NCBI GenBank assembly: GCA_911728455.2
Contig: OU452219.1
Coordinates: 8,616,320 to 8,680,319 of the forward strand
DNA length: 64,000 bases
Reading direction: 5' to 3'
Source: Marthasterias glacialis
Lineage: Eukaryota; Echinodermata; Asteroidea; Forcipulatida; Asteriidae
The notes below the pieces were generated by a model. The model was given only the letters and a program-made list of their open reading frames with translations, made no database searches and had not been told where the DNA came from. Both the position numbers and the translations under genes were made by a program. Below, piece by piece: positions 47,713-60,499 of this stretch. Every line of letters begins with the position of its first letter. The first letter of the stretch is position 1.

Positions 47713-48699
47713 GGTCCCATCTGTACACCAGCAGATGAGAACGGGAAAACAATTTTGTTGTTTGTTTTGAATTTCCGAGAGCCTGGAATGTTTTTAAAGC
47801 AAACTAACTGTACTGACTTCTGTACGGTAACGTAGACCTTGGGATAAGTTGACACATTTTTTAAAGGTCAGGAGTGATGTGGTCATGAGTAAGCATTGAA
47901 TTATTTTTCATATCAAAAGCTCATGTAAATTTACCAACGCCAACTTTTCCGTCCATATCACATTTCTCAGAAACAAAGTTGCGCATTGTAAACCCTACAT
48001 TGACAACCTTTTGACGTAGTGACACACATGCCTTTGTGTAGAAACAACATGATTTCATAAAGGTGAAAATGGTGCTGTTTATACAGTTAAAACCGTTGGA
48101 TTTTAGTTCATTTAAGTATTAACAACACCTAGAAAGATTTGAAGAGGGCAGGTTGGCTATCTCGGCCACCTTATTCCCAAAGAAAATAGTCTTTGTGAAA
48201 TCATTTTGAACCTTATGTTGAGCTGTGAAACCTCTCTAAACTTACATCAGCAAATAGAAAAACTAAATATAAATCAAACAACTCAATTATGAGATCCATG
48301 GAAACACAAGCGAGCTGTCCATCTAGATTGCACTACAAAATGTTACAAGTATTTCTCTTGCCTTGTAATACATTAACATGGTTGGATTCAAACATTACAA
48401 ATGAAAATAACTGTTTCAGGATGGTTTATGAACTTTTTTCAAAATTAGTAAAATGTTGGATAAGTCTAACACTCATGCTCAATCATTGGGACCCATCAGC
48501 GTGTATGATTTTGTACATGGGATCAGACAAACCCCCCCCCCCAAATAATCGAATGTGTGCCAGGCTTGCATGGTCTACTCCTGTTCATCATTAAGACTGA
48601 GCACTTTCTTTAAGCAGTCTAATTAAAAGTACCACCTACAGAATGGGTAATTAACTAAGTATGACATGAATTTGACAAGCAGTAAATCCTCACCGCACA
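47713..48699. other. No gene seen
   Basis: Non-coding. A poly-C run is near 48533-48542. Confidence 0.5.
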
Positions 48700-48819
48700 G
48701 CCTGAGCAAGGTTGAGCTACCTGTGTATAAGGAAATGGTTTCTGACATCACAATCAGTGAGGTATAAACGTATTCATTAAAAAAAACCTCTAAATAAGTC
48801 TCCTTTCCTATACACCAAT

Positions 48820-49030
48820 CCGAGCAGAGCTCGTTTATTGTGTTCACCATCGCAGCCATGGCCTCCGAACGCAAGCGTGACACGACATGCGCGTCAGTAC
48901 GCATATGTACCAATCAGCATGGAGGTTTCACAGTGGCTATGCCTCGATGCGCGCGTGCAGCGGCCATAGTTGCGGTGGTGTAAAGGCCCATGTAGGAGCT
49001 GCTTGGATTCTTCTATAGCCATGAGTACAT
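48820..49030. promoter_or_regulatory. CpG-richer, promoter-like patch
   Basis: It stands out from its surroundings by many CpG and GCGC words. On the minus strand GATTGG (inverted CCAAT) precedes an ATG in optimal context (GAGGCCATGGCT, near 48859) that opens a frame starting MAAMVNTINELCSDWCIGKE. On the plus strand AGCCATGAGTACATCG near 49021 opens an 89-codon frame. It could be a bidirectional promoter with first exons, but no transcript evidence exists here. Confidence 0.25.
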
Positions 49031-50449
49031 CGCAGTTAACGATTTCCCTAGTAAAGATAGTTCCTGATAAATGCTATCTTTACAGACAGTTTGGGTTTTT
49101 GGCTTTGAGGTGTGTCAAGCATTCAAATTTTTCTATACAGCCAAGTGGTTCATTGACCAATCATGCATTGATTAAACTTCTGCGTGTCGCTTGTGGTATC
49201 TGCGCAAAACACATAGTTTGTGATAAAAAAATTGTTATATCATTGACCATAGAAAAAGTGGCCGACTTTACACTGTGTATCGTCAAGTAGGAACTATCTA
49301 TACACAAAATGCATCAGTTCCTACTCAAAAAGCATCATTTGCCGTCTCAAGATTAGAATTCAGTGTACAAAAAAACATGTTCAGTCTAAATATTGAAAAT
49401 TGCTGGAGGAAAATCCTCCATGCATGGTAAGAACAAACTCGGCCATTGCGTTTTCTTGTTGTCTAAAGTACAAGTAAAAATTCAAACAGGTACAATCGTC
49501 AAAAGTAAGCACAACACGGATTATCATCCCTTTATCATGGAGTCAGCTTTGCAAATTAATTTTAATTAGACGTTTCCATCTCTGAAGAAAGGGTTAGGAG
49601 TAAGAGTTCAGGTGGCACTATGATTGGAAAAATGATGTTGAACTCCCACTCTCTTCCCCTTCACCCTAGAGCAGTACTAATAACAGGTGATGACACAATA
49701 TCAGGTTTTTTCTGCTTGATGGCTTTCATTATCAAGTTTACGATGTGGTGAATGCTTCCTTTCATGTTGCCATTTTTAAAATTGTAATTAGGCCTAACTG
49801 AGCAATTTACGACATGTGCTGACAGGGACGGTGAAAACCGTGGATAAGTGGACTAGAGTGAAGTCAAATGACTTAATCGCTTGATTAATCACGTATACTT
49901 GTATAAAGCGTCATAATGTTGATGCAACCAAAGAGGTAAGATCATATTACTTTGATGTACCTTTTATGACAAACAGAATGTGCATTATACAAAACATTCT
50001 CACATTTAACCTTGGACAACATTGGCAAGTGTCAAAGACCAGTGTCTGCACTTTATGAGACCCGACATATGCATGAAATAACTTCCTGTAAAACTTGGAG
50101 CTCATAGGTCAATGGAGTCACGAGAAAATAGTGAAGAAAAAAAAAACTTACGTATTTTTACTGTTTTCAAACATCGGGTTTTGGAATCATGAGATAAAAA
50201 CTAAATGTTTAACTCATTTCTCAAAAATTAGAATTTATATGCAAATCTGGGAACATTTATATTTTCATCTTTACTTGAAGTGCTATTAAAAATAATGGAA
50301 TGATTTCGTAAACAATATGTGACAACACTTTAGGATGAAAATTGGTGTCCTAACTTAATGCAGCTATGCGTGGATTGATCACCCATACATCAACACTGAC
50401 ACTAGCAGCCAAAAAAGTCATAAAATTCCAACGCAGCCTAGACTTTTTA
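49031..50449. other. No gene seen
   Basis: A short perfect hairpin, AAAGATAG...CTATCTTT, is at 49054-49081. Otherwise AT-rich. Confidence 0.5.
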
Positions 50450-50630
50450 ATAGATGTGTGAATAGCACTGTATACGCCATGTTTTCCCAAGTTCTGCGGG
50501 GGGGGGGGGGGGGGGGGGGAAATCCACCGGCATACTAATTGGGTGGGATTCGAACCCACGACCCCTGCCACTTCCAGAGCACTGAGATGTCTCACCACAA
50601 GACCACCCAGTGTGCCCAGTGATAACATAA
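50450..50630 (-). repeat. tRNA-derived SINE with G22 run inside
   Basis: The body is on the left, a G22 run at 50498-50519, then an exact minus-strand B box (GGTTCGAATCC, 50546-50556) and CACTTCCAGAGCACTGAGATG, CCACAAGACCACC. Confidence 0.7.
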
Positions 50631-51387
50631 ACATGTTCATTTAACAAGAAAGAAAACGAATTGTTGGAAAAAATGTAACTGTTGAGGCACAAGGAGCTAG
50701 TATCTGGGAAGCATCTAAATGTTGGTATTTTGGTTAGTAATGTTGGAACACTTGATTCAGTGCTCCCCGTATCAATGTTGAGAGCTTCTGCTCGTATTCA
50801 CCGCACAACTTGTTTTGTGAGCATTGTATGAAGACATGGATGCAAGCATTCAGAGTCAAATTTTCCCAAATTATATAATAATTGTCCACCATCGGTGGAC
50901 AAGGCACTTAAACTTTTCTTAGAGAATTTGGTTTACAGTAAAAAATCCTTGCTACATTTCTTTCTGTTGTCCTTTACTGAAAAAAAGGGAGAAAAAAAAG
51001 AAATTAAAAAAGAAGCATTTTCCCACACCAACAAAACTTAAAAAAGTAATCGCTTTCTCTCTTAGGGTAATGTATTTTTTTTAGGCATTGCGGGTTTACA
51101 TGCCTTAAAACTGAATGCTGTTATTTCTCAATTCTTATTGACATCAACTGAATCCTGCTTCCAGCCAAATTTTATAGCATCATATGAATACCACTTAGCT
51201 GACTTAACATCTTTTAAGCATAAGGGTAATAAACATCAATCAGTCTTAATTTGGGAATGTTTTTCCACAGCCACAATTGTTTGAGCAAAAACAAAAACAT
51301 CTATGATGCATATTATTTCGAATTTTACTGTTGCACCAAAATTTATCACACATTGATGCAAGGGTAAATATCTACTGAAATTATTTC
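50631..51387. other. No gene seen
   Basis: AT-rich intronic or intergenic DNA with A-rich low complexity near 50980-51020. Confidence 0.5.
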
Positions 51388-51950
51388 ACACACGCAGATA
51401 AGATCCTTGTCATTTGATTTGAACATGCATCACGTGTCATCCTTTAGTTTGCCGCGTACTTACTTTTGAGACGTTAGACCGTCCAATATGGATAATTATT
51501 GGATGGTGAATATCATCACACCCCACGGATTGCTCTGTCCTAACTCCGTGTATTGCGCTATTATAAGCTGCGCGTCAAGTTTGCTTGAAGATAAATTAGT
51601 TATCACGTGCGAGTCTAGGTCCCAAGGTCGGTGACTATAAGGAGTCGTCCATGTTGTTTAGGAGTTTTTTTAAAAGAAATTTCAGAGTGTAGGGTAGACT
51701 TGGAACCGTGTCTATTTTGTGTTTATTGTGAACAAAAATCAAATGAAAAGGATCTATGTGTGAGTTATATAAAACAAATACTGAATGCAGTTCGTTTGTG
51801 CATTGTCGCAGAATATAATCACGAGGTGAAATCTGGCTTTTCCATTTTACTTAGCTTCGCCTCGTGAAATGGAAAAGCCAGATTTCACCTTGTGATTATA
51901 TTCTGCGACAACGCACTCATATGCATCCAATATTTGTACAATATTCTTTT
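51388..51950 (+). mobile_element. Long-hairpin element, copy C
   Basis: It starts near CAGATAAGATCCTTGTCATTTG, followed by GCATCACGTGTCATCC. It ends in the best-preserved hairpin: left arm 51799-51848, right arm 51867-51915. Arm words are GTCGCAGAATATAATCACGA, GGTGAAATCTGGCTTTTCC and the reverse complements. Confidence 0.75.
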
Positions 51951-53235
51951 ATCCCCCATGCAATTGTTACGTCTATCAAATCTATGAGGATTTGACCAGT
52001 GACACTGCATTTTATTTAAATATGAAAATCGATCCTTTCCTGACGGGTAAGACTTTGGGAGAAAACCTCAACTATAAAATCACTACAATTTAATATTTTT
52101 GTTGAATAATCAATTACAATCTTTGTTGATTAATTAATTACAATGGTTTACTGGGGCTTTAGGAGAAAGAGTTTGTGGTAGACAAAAACTATAGAAAATA
52201 AATTAAGAATACAAAGTATTTGTAGAACTTGAGTCTATAGAAACCTTGCCGGGAGGGGAAATGGGTAACTATGGCTTTTTTTATTTATTAAAGCTAAGTG
52301 CTGGTTGTGTTCTTTCACGGCAATATATTTCCACCCTGGAGGCTCGTGGAGAGTATCTGGGAACTGGAAATGCTTTCAGGAGAAGATGATGAAGACGTGT
52401 CAGCGAGGATGTTAACGGCTGTTGCAGCCTCCAGCGCAGTATCAGTCTTGTAAGTGATGGTGAGTGTACAGACACACTACTACGGTGCCAGCTCTTCTCT
52501 ACTCAAATGGTGCTAATGTCATGAACTTCCTCAACAAAGACCACCCCTCATCTACGTCAGGCACATACTTATTGGGGAGGACGTCACTAGCGAGTCTTTA
52601 ACTCGGAAAATGGGATTTACTTTTTGTCCCCATGATGGGGGGGGGGGGGGGGAGAATTATATTATTGTATTTTCGACCTGGGAAGTACTGTTGAGTCTAT
52701 GGACATGTACGCAGGGGGGTAAAAATAAAGAGATAAAAAACATGATATAGGATTACGATGAGATTGGTCCAGGAACACTGGAGCTACAGTGGGTGGGTAT
52801 TAGAAGGGATTCTGTGCAACACTGTGAATCAAAGTCTACACAGACTATCTGCAGCCAAGTGTTGGCCTTCAGCCTCACTATCTTGTGTCAGTCTTGTCAT
52901 ATTGGGGGTACATCTTGGACAAAAAGCACCCCTAGATTCAGAGCCAAAAATGAGTCTGGATACTTCTCTGAACTTCTAATATATAAATATATATATATAT
53001 ATTTTCTTTGCTCACGCTATTTATTTATATATGTATATATATATATATATAATAATAAACAAATAAAATTAAAAAAGACAAAGAATCCCACAAACTCAAA
53101 TGGAAACTCACTTGTTCACTGTTGAAAAAGCAACATCAGTTTCCATGTGCTATACACTTAAATAAATGATTTAAATCCAATGTACTGCTGAAAGTGTTTG
53201 CCTTAAAAAGTATACATCAATCAATCAATCAATCA
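51951..53235. other. No clear gene; possible exon-like patch
   Basis: At 52347-52446 a plus-strand frame (ESIWELEMLSGEDDEDVSAR in the middle) is followed by a strong donor-like TCTTGTAAGTG, but the acceptor is not clear. G16 is at 52637-52652, TA repeats at 52979-53052, and ATCA repeats just before 53236. Confidence 0.3.
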
Positions 53236-53682
53236 TTAAAGGTCCCATGAATTGTTTTTTTTTTATTGGTTAAAAAAATAAAGTATGCCTATTATAGTAT
53301 ATCTTTAATTTTTTCACATTTTTTATATGCGTATTATTCGCAGAAATAACGATTTCTAAAATTAGGGGGTTGCCGTGCTCCGCCCACCCTTCCTCATTAA
53401 CATAAAATCTGTGGCGTAGACAGTGGAACGGCTGACCAGGGCTATGTGTGTGACAATAACATACAATGCATTGTTGACCACTCGGCACCAGAAATGTTTT
53501 ACCACAGCCTACGTCATGGATCATTGCGCAATCAAATGGCACACATTTTCGGGGCTCAATTAAAGTGTATTAACGCATAACAGACACATCAAAATAGTCA
53601 ATACTATGTTTTGTTAATTTCAAACCATATATTAAGCCACAAAAATGTTCCGTGATAAAAAACGTCTTCATGGGCCCTTTAA
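53236..53682 (+). mobile_element. TTAA-flanked MITE with AGGTCCCATGAA ends
   Basis: TTAA then AGGTCCCATGAA at the left, TTCATGGGCCCT then TTAA at the right. The 447-bp interior is non-coding. Confidence 0.7.
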
Positions 53683-54054
53683 GTCTATAAAGTAGCAATC
53701 CAATGTCATATCTCATAGCACTACACAGTTAGCTCTAGAAAAAAAAGAGGTCGGATTTAAGCAAAATTTTGAAAACTGCTATTGAAGGAGATTGTTTGAT
53801 GTTCGGACTTCCGAGGAAGATAATCCCACATCCTAGGTGCAGCGATTGAAAAGGCACACCCCCTCCCTAAGCTATGCTTGCTTCTTAGAATGCAAAAGAA
53901 TGTTCACTCCCATTGTGAATATTCTTACAAAATACCTGTTAATGATTTTGAACAAAATTTCCATATAGCAAACTACTTTTAGCATTTGTTTTACTTTATC
54001 GTAAAATAGATTACTGGTCGGTAAATTGTCATTGTGTGCCCGGGTAAAAGGGCG

Positions 54055-54450
54055 TTAAAGGCAAAGTATACCTTTGGTTTTTGGAACCGTACGTTTGCCT
54101 TAATGCTATATAATTGTAGATATATACCATAAAACTAACCTGTGTAAATTTCATTTCAAAAGGTGGCAGCGTTTTTGAGATATCGCCAAAAATCTGGAGC
54201 GGTTGCGTTCACGCAGAAGAAGTATCCTTCATTGGATTACACATTCTGAGAAGCGTTACGGCCATAACGCTTCTCAGATTCAAGTTTTTGGGGGATAAAA
54301 AGTGATATATTTTTCCATAACTGCAGTACTTCGAAGTGAAACGTTTCTCAAAATGCATTATACTATCCAAAGCTGCTGTACTCCTTACCAAGTAAGTTTT
54401 TATTGCAAACAATTTTCAGAGTCATTACCAAACGTATGCAATGCCTTTAA
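54055..54450 (+). mobile_element. TTAA-flanked MITE, copy 2
   Basis: TTAA then AGGCAAAGTATACCTTTGG at the left. Inside are TAATGCTATATAATTGTAGATATATACC and a perfect palindrome around GAAGCGTTACGGCCATAACGCTTC. The right end is GCAATGCCTTTAA. It is the same family as 6015-6366. Confidence 0.7.
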
Positions 54451-54678
54451 GGACAAATTCCCGGTGAAAGGGCGTAAGCAAATGATGTGGAATTTTTTGT
54501 TCCAAGAAAACCGAGGGGGAAATTTAATCAGTCTTTTGCCATTCAAAAGTTATTATAGGAAGGTTAAATTCTGCATGGCAATGGAAAAACATGTCTTTGG
54601 GTTAATTCTAGCAACAAAAATAAATAATGACATATTTTTCACGTTAGGGGCCATTATACTTGGGTCGAAATACTTTAT

Positions 54679-55833
54679 GTGCCCGGTAAAAGGGCATAAG
54701 GCCTTATGCCCTTTTCAGGCATGCAACTCATCAACCCGATAAAAAGAGGAAAATTTTCGACACGCCAATATTTTCAGTGCGCATTTCTAAATGCAAATTG
54801 CCAATATGATGTTTAACCATGGTTTAACGGGCCCGCTATGGAGGCCGAAAACAAATAGGAATTTTATTTTGGATGCAAAAAAAAAAAAACTAAATAAATA
54901 AATAAAAAGTTGTTGTTGTTGTTGTTGTTGCGTGTTGGCCCCGCAATCAGCACTAAATTGTGCAAGGGGAAGAACCCATACTGCAATTTTTTCAACAAAA
55001 TGCTTTTGTTTCTCATCCATTGTTTGTAAATATTAATTCAAGCAATGAACAATTAGAATGACAATGCTCACATTTGCACAGCAAACACGCAATCATAACT
55101 GGCCAGTCAAGTTTTGAACAACTTCAGCAAGAGGAATTTCGTCAACCTGCTTTTCCAACCAACATTTCCATCCATTGTGTTCTTTGTGCCTTTTATCAAC
55201 AGTTTTCTTCAGATCTATGCCTCAATAGACCTTTATCATGGTGCAGCCATCTTGTTTTTCTCACATTCAAATTAGTGTAGCCAAACCGAGGCTGGAAGGG
55301 CAAATAGTCAGGTTCCTTTTTGAACAACGAACATCAGCATCATTACTGTTATTGGATGCAGGGCACATGACCAAGATGGTGGCAGCATGTTAAAGGTCTA
55401 TTGCGACCAATGATATATTTCTTTCCGTTTTATTTCAAGTTGATGCAGTATGTTTCACTGCACGATGTGTCTGTTTCCCGCCGCATCCCAACACGTGAAG
55501 CATTAAGAGAAAAACTTTTGAAACAGTCTCTGCACATGCTCAGAAGAATGTATGCTGTACAAGGAGCAATGTGTCTGTGTCTAGACTGTGTAATGCCTTT
55601 GCACATGTAAGCTACCGCGGAGCCAGACTTTATCCGTTGATATCATGTACATGACTTGCATGTGTTTTTTTTCTAACTCGCGCGAAAACTGTATTTTTTA
55701 AAGAAACTTTTAATTCAGCGGGATTTATTTTTTCAGCAAACGCGGATTATTCATGAATGGCGGGATTTTTTTTTTAAACGCGGAAATCCGGGGACCCGCG
55801 GAAGAGTTGCATGCCTGCCTTTTACCGGGCACA
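54679..55833. mobile_element. 1.15-kb inverted-repeat element, TGTGCCCGGTAAAAGG ends
   Basis: Left end GTGCCCGGTAAAAGG...AGGCATGCAACTC, right end GAGTTGCATGCCT...CCTTTTACCGGGCAC. The left end has an extra GGCATAAGGCCTTATGCC palindrome. Interior frames show no transposase. A second element (55223-55403) is nested in it. The same word GTGCCCGGGTAAAAGGGCG also flanks the MITE at 54055. Confidence 0.6.
55223..55403. mobile_element. 181-bp MITE, CAATAGACC ends
   Basis: CAATAGACCTTTATCATGGTG and CAGCCATCTTG at the left are mirrored by CAAGATGGTGGCAGCATG and TTAAAGGTCTATTG at the right. Confidence 0.8.
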
Positions 55834-58800
55834 CATCGTTGTTTGAGTTTGTATATGCACATTGTATGTGTTTAACAAAATAATAGAAAACTGCAGAAGG
55901 AATTTCCTTATGGGTTATCTGGTACAGGTAAACTCTTCCATTTAAGTGTCGTTCGTGTGGTAATTTAACTCAAACGTTTTCATGGAGGCCAAAGTACGAA
56001 TGGGCAAGAGCCTTCCAACTGTTCCCAACAGTAACCATCACTGAAAATAAATCATTTGATTCAAAAATCTACAACTCTGTTTTGTTAGCTTTCCAAACTG
56101 CGACGGCCTACTAAACCACACACTGATATTGTTAGTTTTAATGTTAAGTGGTACATACTTAAAAAACTGACCATTTGAAATTGCAATTCCGGCTAGATTT
56201 GCCTTTAAAAGTGAAAAGTAATGACTGAGAGTCACATCCTAATAAATGTCTGCAGCGAGGACATATGAAATGCATCATTACTGTCTCTAATAAATAAAGA
56301 AGAAGCAAAATGGACCTTTTTTTTCATGGCCATAATGTATCATCATAGTTATCTAAATATCTGTTGCGATTAAGGATCATGATTTCTGAACATCACAGTA
56401 AACTAATGGTTCACTTATGGGAAATGCATAATTTATGGCTGCATGTTCCCCATTATCCCAATAAGGTGGAACTACGTCATCATTGCTGGGTGACGTGGGG
56501 AGATTTAATAAGAAGGTCTGTTCAAGAATTCTAAATTTGACAACTCCGTGCGATGGCAGACCATCCTAGTGGATATTGTAAGTGCATTTCCTAAGTGTGA
56601 GCTGAGAAATGCACGGTTCTGTGCGTTATTAATCTCAAAGCCTCCATGTCATCTTACTTTCTGGGGGGACTTTTGTCTGAATCATGGTGTTAAAGTAATT
56701 AAATCCCAAATTACTTCATGGCTGGTCCACAGCCACACACACATTAACTGTACACTTCATTACAGTCCGACCAATGATTTTGTAAATGTATGCAATTGCA
56801 AAATTCCTTGTTATCAACTGTAAAATTTCAACTAATAAATTACTGAGTGCAGGAATTGATCAAGAAAAGTCTTGATTTCAATTCCAGAATAAGTTTTCTT
56901 ATTATGTTGAGGAAGGTTTATTAATTTTTTTAGACTCCAGTATTGAAAACAATGACCAAATCCAATGTAGGCCTATTTCTATAGTTTTTACATACCTTTG
57001 ACATTCTGACAAAGTCACGTTCCCTATGTTTTGTAATAATAATGAGTGCTGGTTCCCATTATCACACGAAAAAACCAAGAAAGGGGCCAGGATATATTGT
57101 CCCTCTAGCCATGATTTAGTTTGGCCGTGTCTGAATCAAGTGGCTTTGGCTACGGCTCTGGCTGCAGTGACATTATTGTATAGAATAGGCCTTTACAGCG
57201 ATCTGGACATAGCCGTACAGCCAAAGCCATCAATGTGAACATGACCTCAGTTTAAAATTTAATGGAAGAAAACTACTGCCAGCTCCATGATGAGTTCTAT
57301 TTAAAAAAAAAAATCAAAATCAAAATCAAAATATTTACACTTTCAAACATAGATTGTTTTGTTGCATACCTTGAATGAGAAATCAAACTGCATTCATTTT
57401 CTGCTTTGCACCTAAGCCTTTTCCTTGTTACTGTCATGTTGTCGGGGAAAATAACCCCAAGCTGAAGCTTTAATACAAATTTACACCAAACTGTAAGTGA
57501 AAGAAGTAAGTAAATTTGGGCCACATCTGGTTTTTTTTTTGCAGGAATACTAAAGATGATAATTACTCCTATTTGACATGCACCGTTTCCTTGCACCATT
57601 TCCCATTGGTGCATCATGTCTTCGAGTTCGTTGAGCAACAATCCTTAATAATAAGAAACACTCTCATTTCTTAAGAAAGGAAGAACTAATCACTTAGAAT
57701 AATTTGTCCCTGTTGAGACAAATTATATTTTAATTGCTACCTTGGTGCATTAATAAATACGTCACATGAAACTTGTTACATATTTTCTTTGTAAAGGCCC
57801 TGTTTTGCTTTCTTATTTAACTTTGCACATGATGATTGTGTATGGGGGGGGGGAGGGGGGGGAGGGGGAGGTAGAGGGGGGAGGGGTTGGCGAGAGTTGG
57901 CCCGCAGTGAGGAAATAACAAATTTGGTTAGGGGACCAGAGAGTGGTGATCATGGCCAAATGGAAGCATTGGCAACTTGTCAAAAAATATAATTGCTTGC
58001 ATTAATTTTCAAATTTTCAAAATTTTAAAATTCTATCTTGTTAAATGTCTGTGTTTTCAGGCTCCTTACTACCCAAACAAACTGCCATAGTGAAAGGACA
58101 CCTGGTTCATCCCTAGCTGACAATAACTCCAGGGCTGAACGAAAGAGAAAACAGAGGATTAGAACAAAGACGCCAAGATTTTGTCTTTAAATGAAGACAA
58201 CAGAAATCAAATTTACAGTAAGAACATTGTTTAGTGTTAAATCCTCTCGATAATGAGCCTAATATCCCCATTCCTTCTGTTCCCATTCATACTTGAACTA
58301 AAATCAACCTGCCCCAAAACAAATGCGTTTATTTAAAGCGAGATTTTATCAAAGAATTCAACTTGAGGCTTCATACAAACAATTTCCCTGCCTATACCCT
58401 CTGAAAAAAAAGAAATAAGAAGAAAAAGAAATATTATATACAAATCAAATGAAGCAAAAATTCACATTTTCATATGTCACCCCTAAAATCTTGCGATTAA
58501 TATGTCTATTTTATCATGGCTCCCAATTTTCAGCTGATATATGAAAGTGATGTTTTCATTACCCCGTGGATTCGTTGGGCCTTGCTCCCTGCATAATATG
58601 CGAGCAATGACACTCACAAACATACCATCCTCTTAATACACACATACCTAAATTGAGAAATATCATAATTCTTTTTTTTTTCCTCCACATATAATGCCGA
58701 GGGGGGAAAAACAGCTTCAAATTAATATTTCACAAAAGGGCCTGACACAGTGCGCATTGTTTAAGCAATATCCTTGCAGCTGCCGAACCCCCGTTATAGT

Positions 58801-60370
58801 CCGTATTATGTATTTGCCTATGGGGGGAAAGTGTGGTATAATACAACAAGGCCATAATGAACACGAGACTGCTATTACTTGACGACTGCCTCATAATACA
58901 TGGGATGTGATACGAGCTATTTCGCCGGGCGTTCTCACCATGCATACCAATGCACAGACCAATTTCATGTGGGTTAGAACAATCCCACGAGAATTCCCAT
59001 CAAAATATCTGCTGCATTCCTCGTCGTAAAACCGCAAACTTCATCTGGAAATTGAGAACAAAATCTGTGTTCATTTTGTCACCGTTGATTAAAAATGGCC
59101 CGTGTAAAAATACATGCGCGGGACACAATGCACCATTTCCATTTCTCTTAATACAAACCATTAATTTGTTTGATTTACTTCAGCTAAATGAAACAGCCTA
59201 TGGACGCCAAAGATAACTGCAAAATATGCAGAGATGGAATTATAAGGAACCTTCCATTTTTAGGTCAAGGGTAGATTCAGTGTTGATGCTGGTTACTTCC
59301 TATCAGCTATTATTGCTACATGGCTAGTCTACTTGATAATACACCGCTAGTTAAACAAATTATGCTCTTCCCTCTGCGGTGTGAACATACCATCAAAAAT
59401 GAAGGAGATAATATTGAAGAAGGCCTTTATCATTCATACAGTCATTATTTGATATAAGTTAGCAGTGAATTGATTATTGCGTCCGTTAATATATGACATA
59501 GGCACATGAAGCATTACTGAATTTTTCAACCAGCATGGTTGATGACAATATCAGCTACATGTACAAGAAGAATTAATTGGATTTTTGTGTTGAATGCCTT
59601 GCAAACCCCCTGTATCTAGGTGGAATGGTAGCTCCTGACATTTCCCATTGAAATCCCATATGACATGCAATTAATTTACATGATTTAGGGCTATGCCTCC
59701 ATTCTGTGTGTAGGTACAATACCAGCAGTAGTACAGACACTAGTATGTACACTGAGTGTCGTGGAAAAGAGATGAGTTGACAGTGAAATCGTACTTGTGA
59801 TTCAAAGCGCAGTTGATTTTGTGTGAGCCCCGGTACAGCTGCTGTGTTGCATAACCCGGATGACCAATTGCTCCATGCAGTATTGTCAGTGCAGATTGCC
59901 AGCCCTGTCATGTGACTCAGGCATTTTAGAATTCCTGTCTTACCCGGTGTCAGAGGTCAGATCTGCATGACGTGCTGAGCTGGCCAAGCGAGGCAGTGAT
60001 CATCCAGGGAGTGTGAGGGAAAGAGTGTGTTTGTGTCGCTGTGGAAAGGATATTGGGAAGAGGCAAGCCTCCGTGTGCATGGCAAACACGCATGCACGGT
60101 CCGCTGTATGTTTGTCATTACTTGGATGTAATAATCACCAAGCAAAATTATCGCTGTGTTAAATTATGATGAGCACCACTGTGTGTGTGCTGTGTGCTGT
60201 TGTCTTGCTCTAAACGTTGTCGGCCCAGTGACAATGTGAAGGCTCCTCATTCATCCTCTTGCTATTGTGATATTTTATGTACAGAAATACAGAAAGATGT
60301 CCTCTCTGCTTGTGTGAGACCAGGATGTAAAGGGAGTACCATGATGTTGCCGAAGCTGTTACCGTAATGT
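55834..60370. other. 5' flank of the EF-hand-like gene; no gene seen
   Basis: A G/A-rich tract lies at 57845-57888. The block 58550-59020 is of higher complexity. From about 59.9 kb the base composition becomes GC-richer towards the gene, and a promoter or 5' exon could be there. I cannot place a start site. A 29-bp sequence between AG and GT near 57000 was not convincing as an exon. Confidence 0.4.
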
Positions 60371-60499
60371 GTGGATTTACTGGCCAGTGTTGGTGGGAGG
60401 CTGCCATGTGATGTCTGGATCAGAGCATGGCGTGTGCTAAGACTCGCTCTGATGGTATTCGGGCTATTCTGTGACAGTCACCCTGGCTCCCGGCTGAAG

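Noticed and set aside
54302-54742. 146-codon plus ORF
   Set aside because: It spans the end of a MITE and the start of another element, so it is an accident of their junction.
56960-57030. 29-bp microexon on the minus strand
   Set aside because: There is an AG before and a GTATGT after, but the size is very small and the peptide matches nothing expected of RAD51B.
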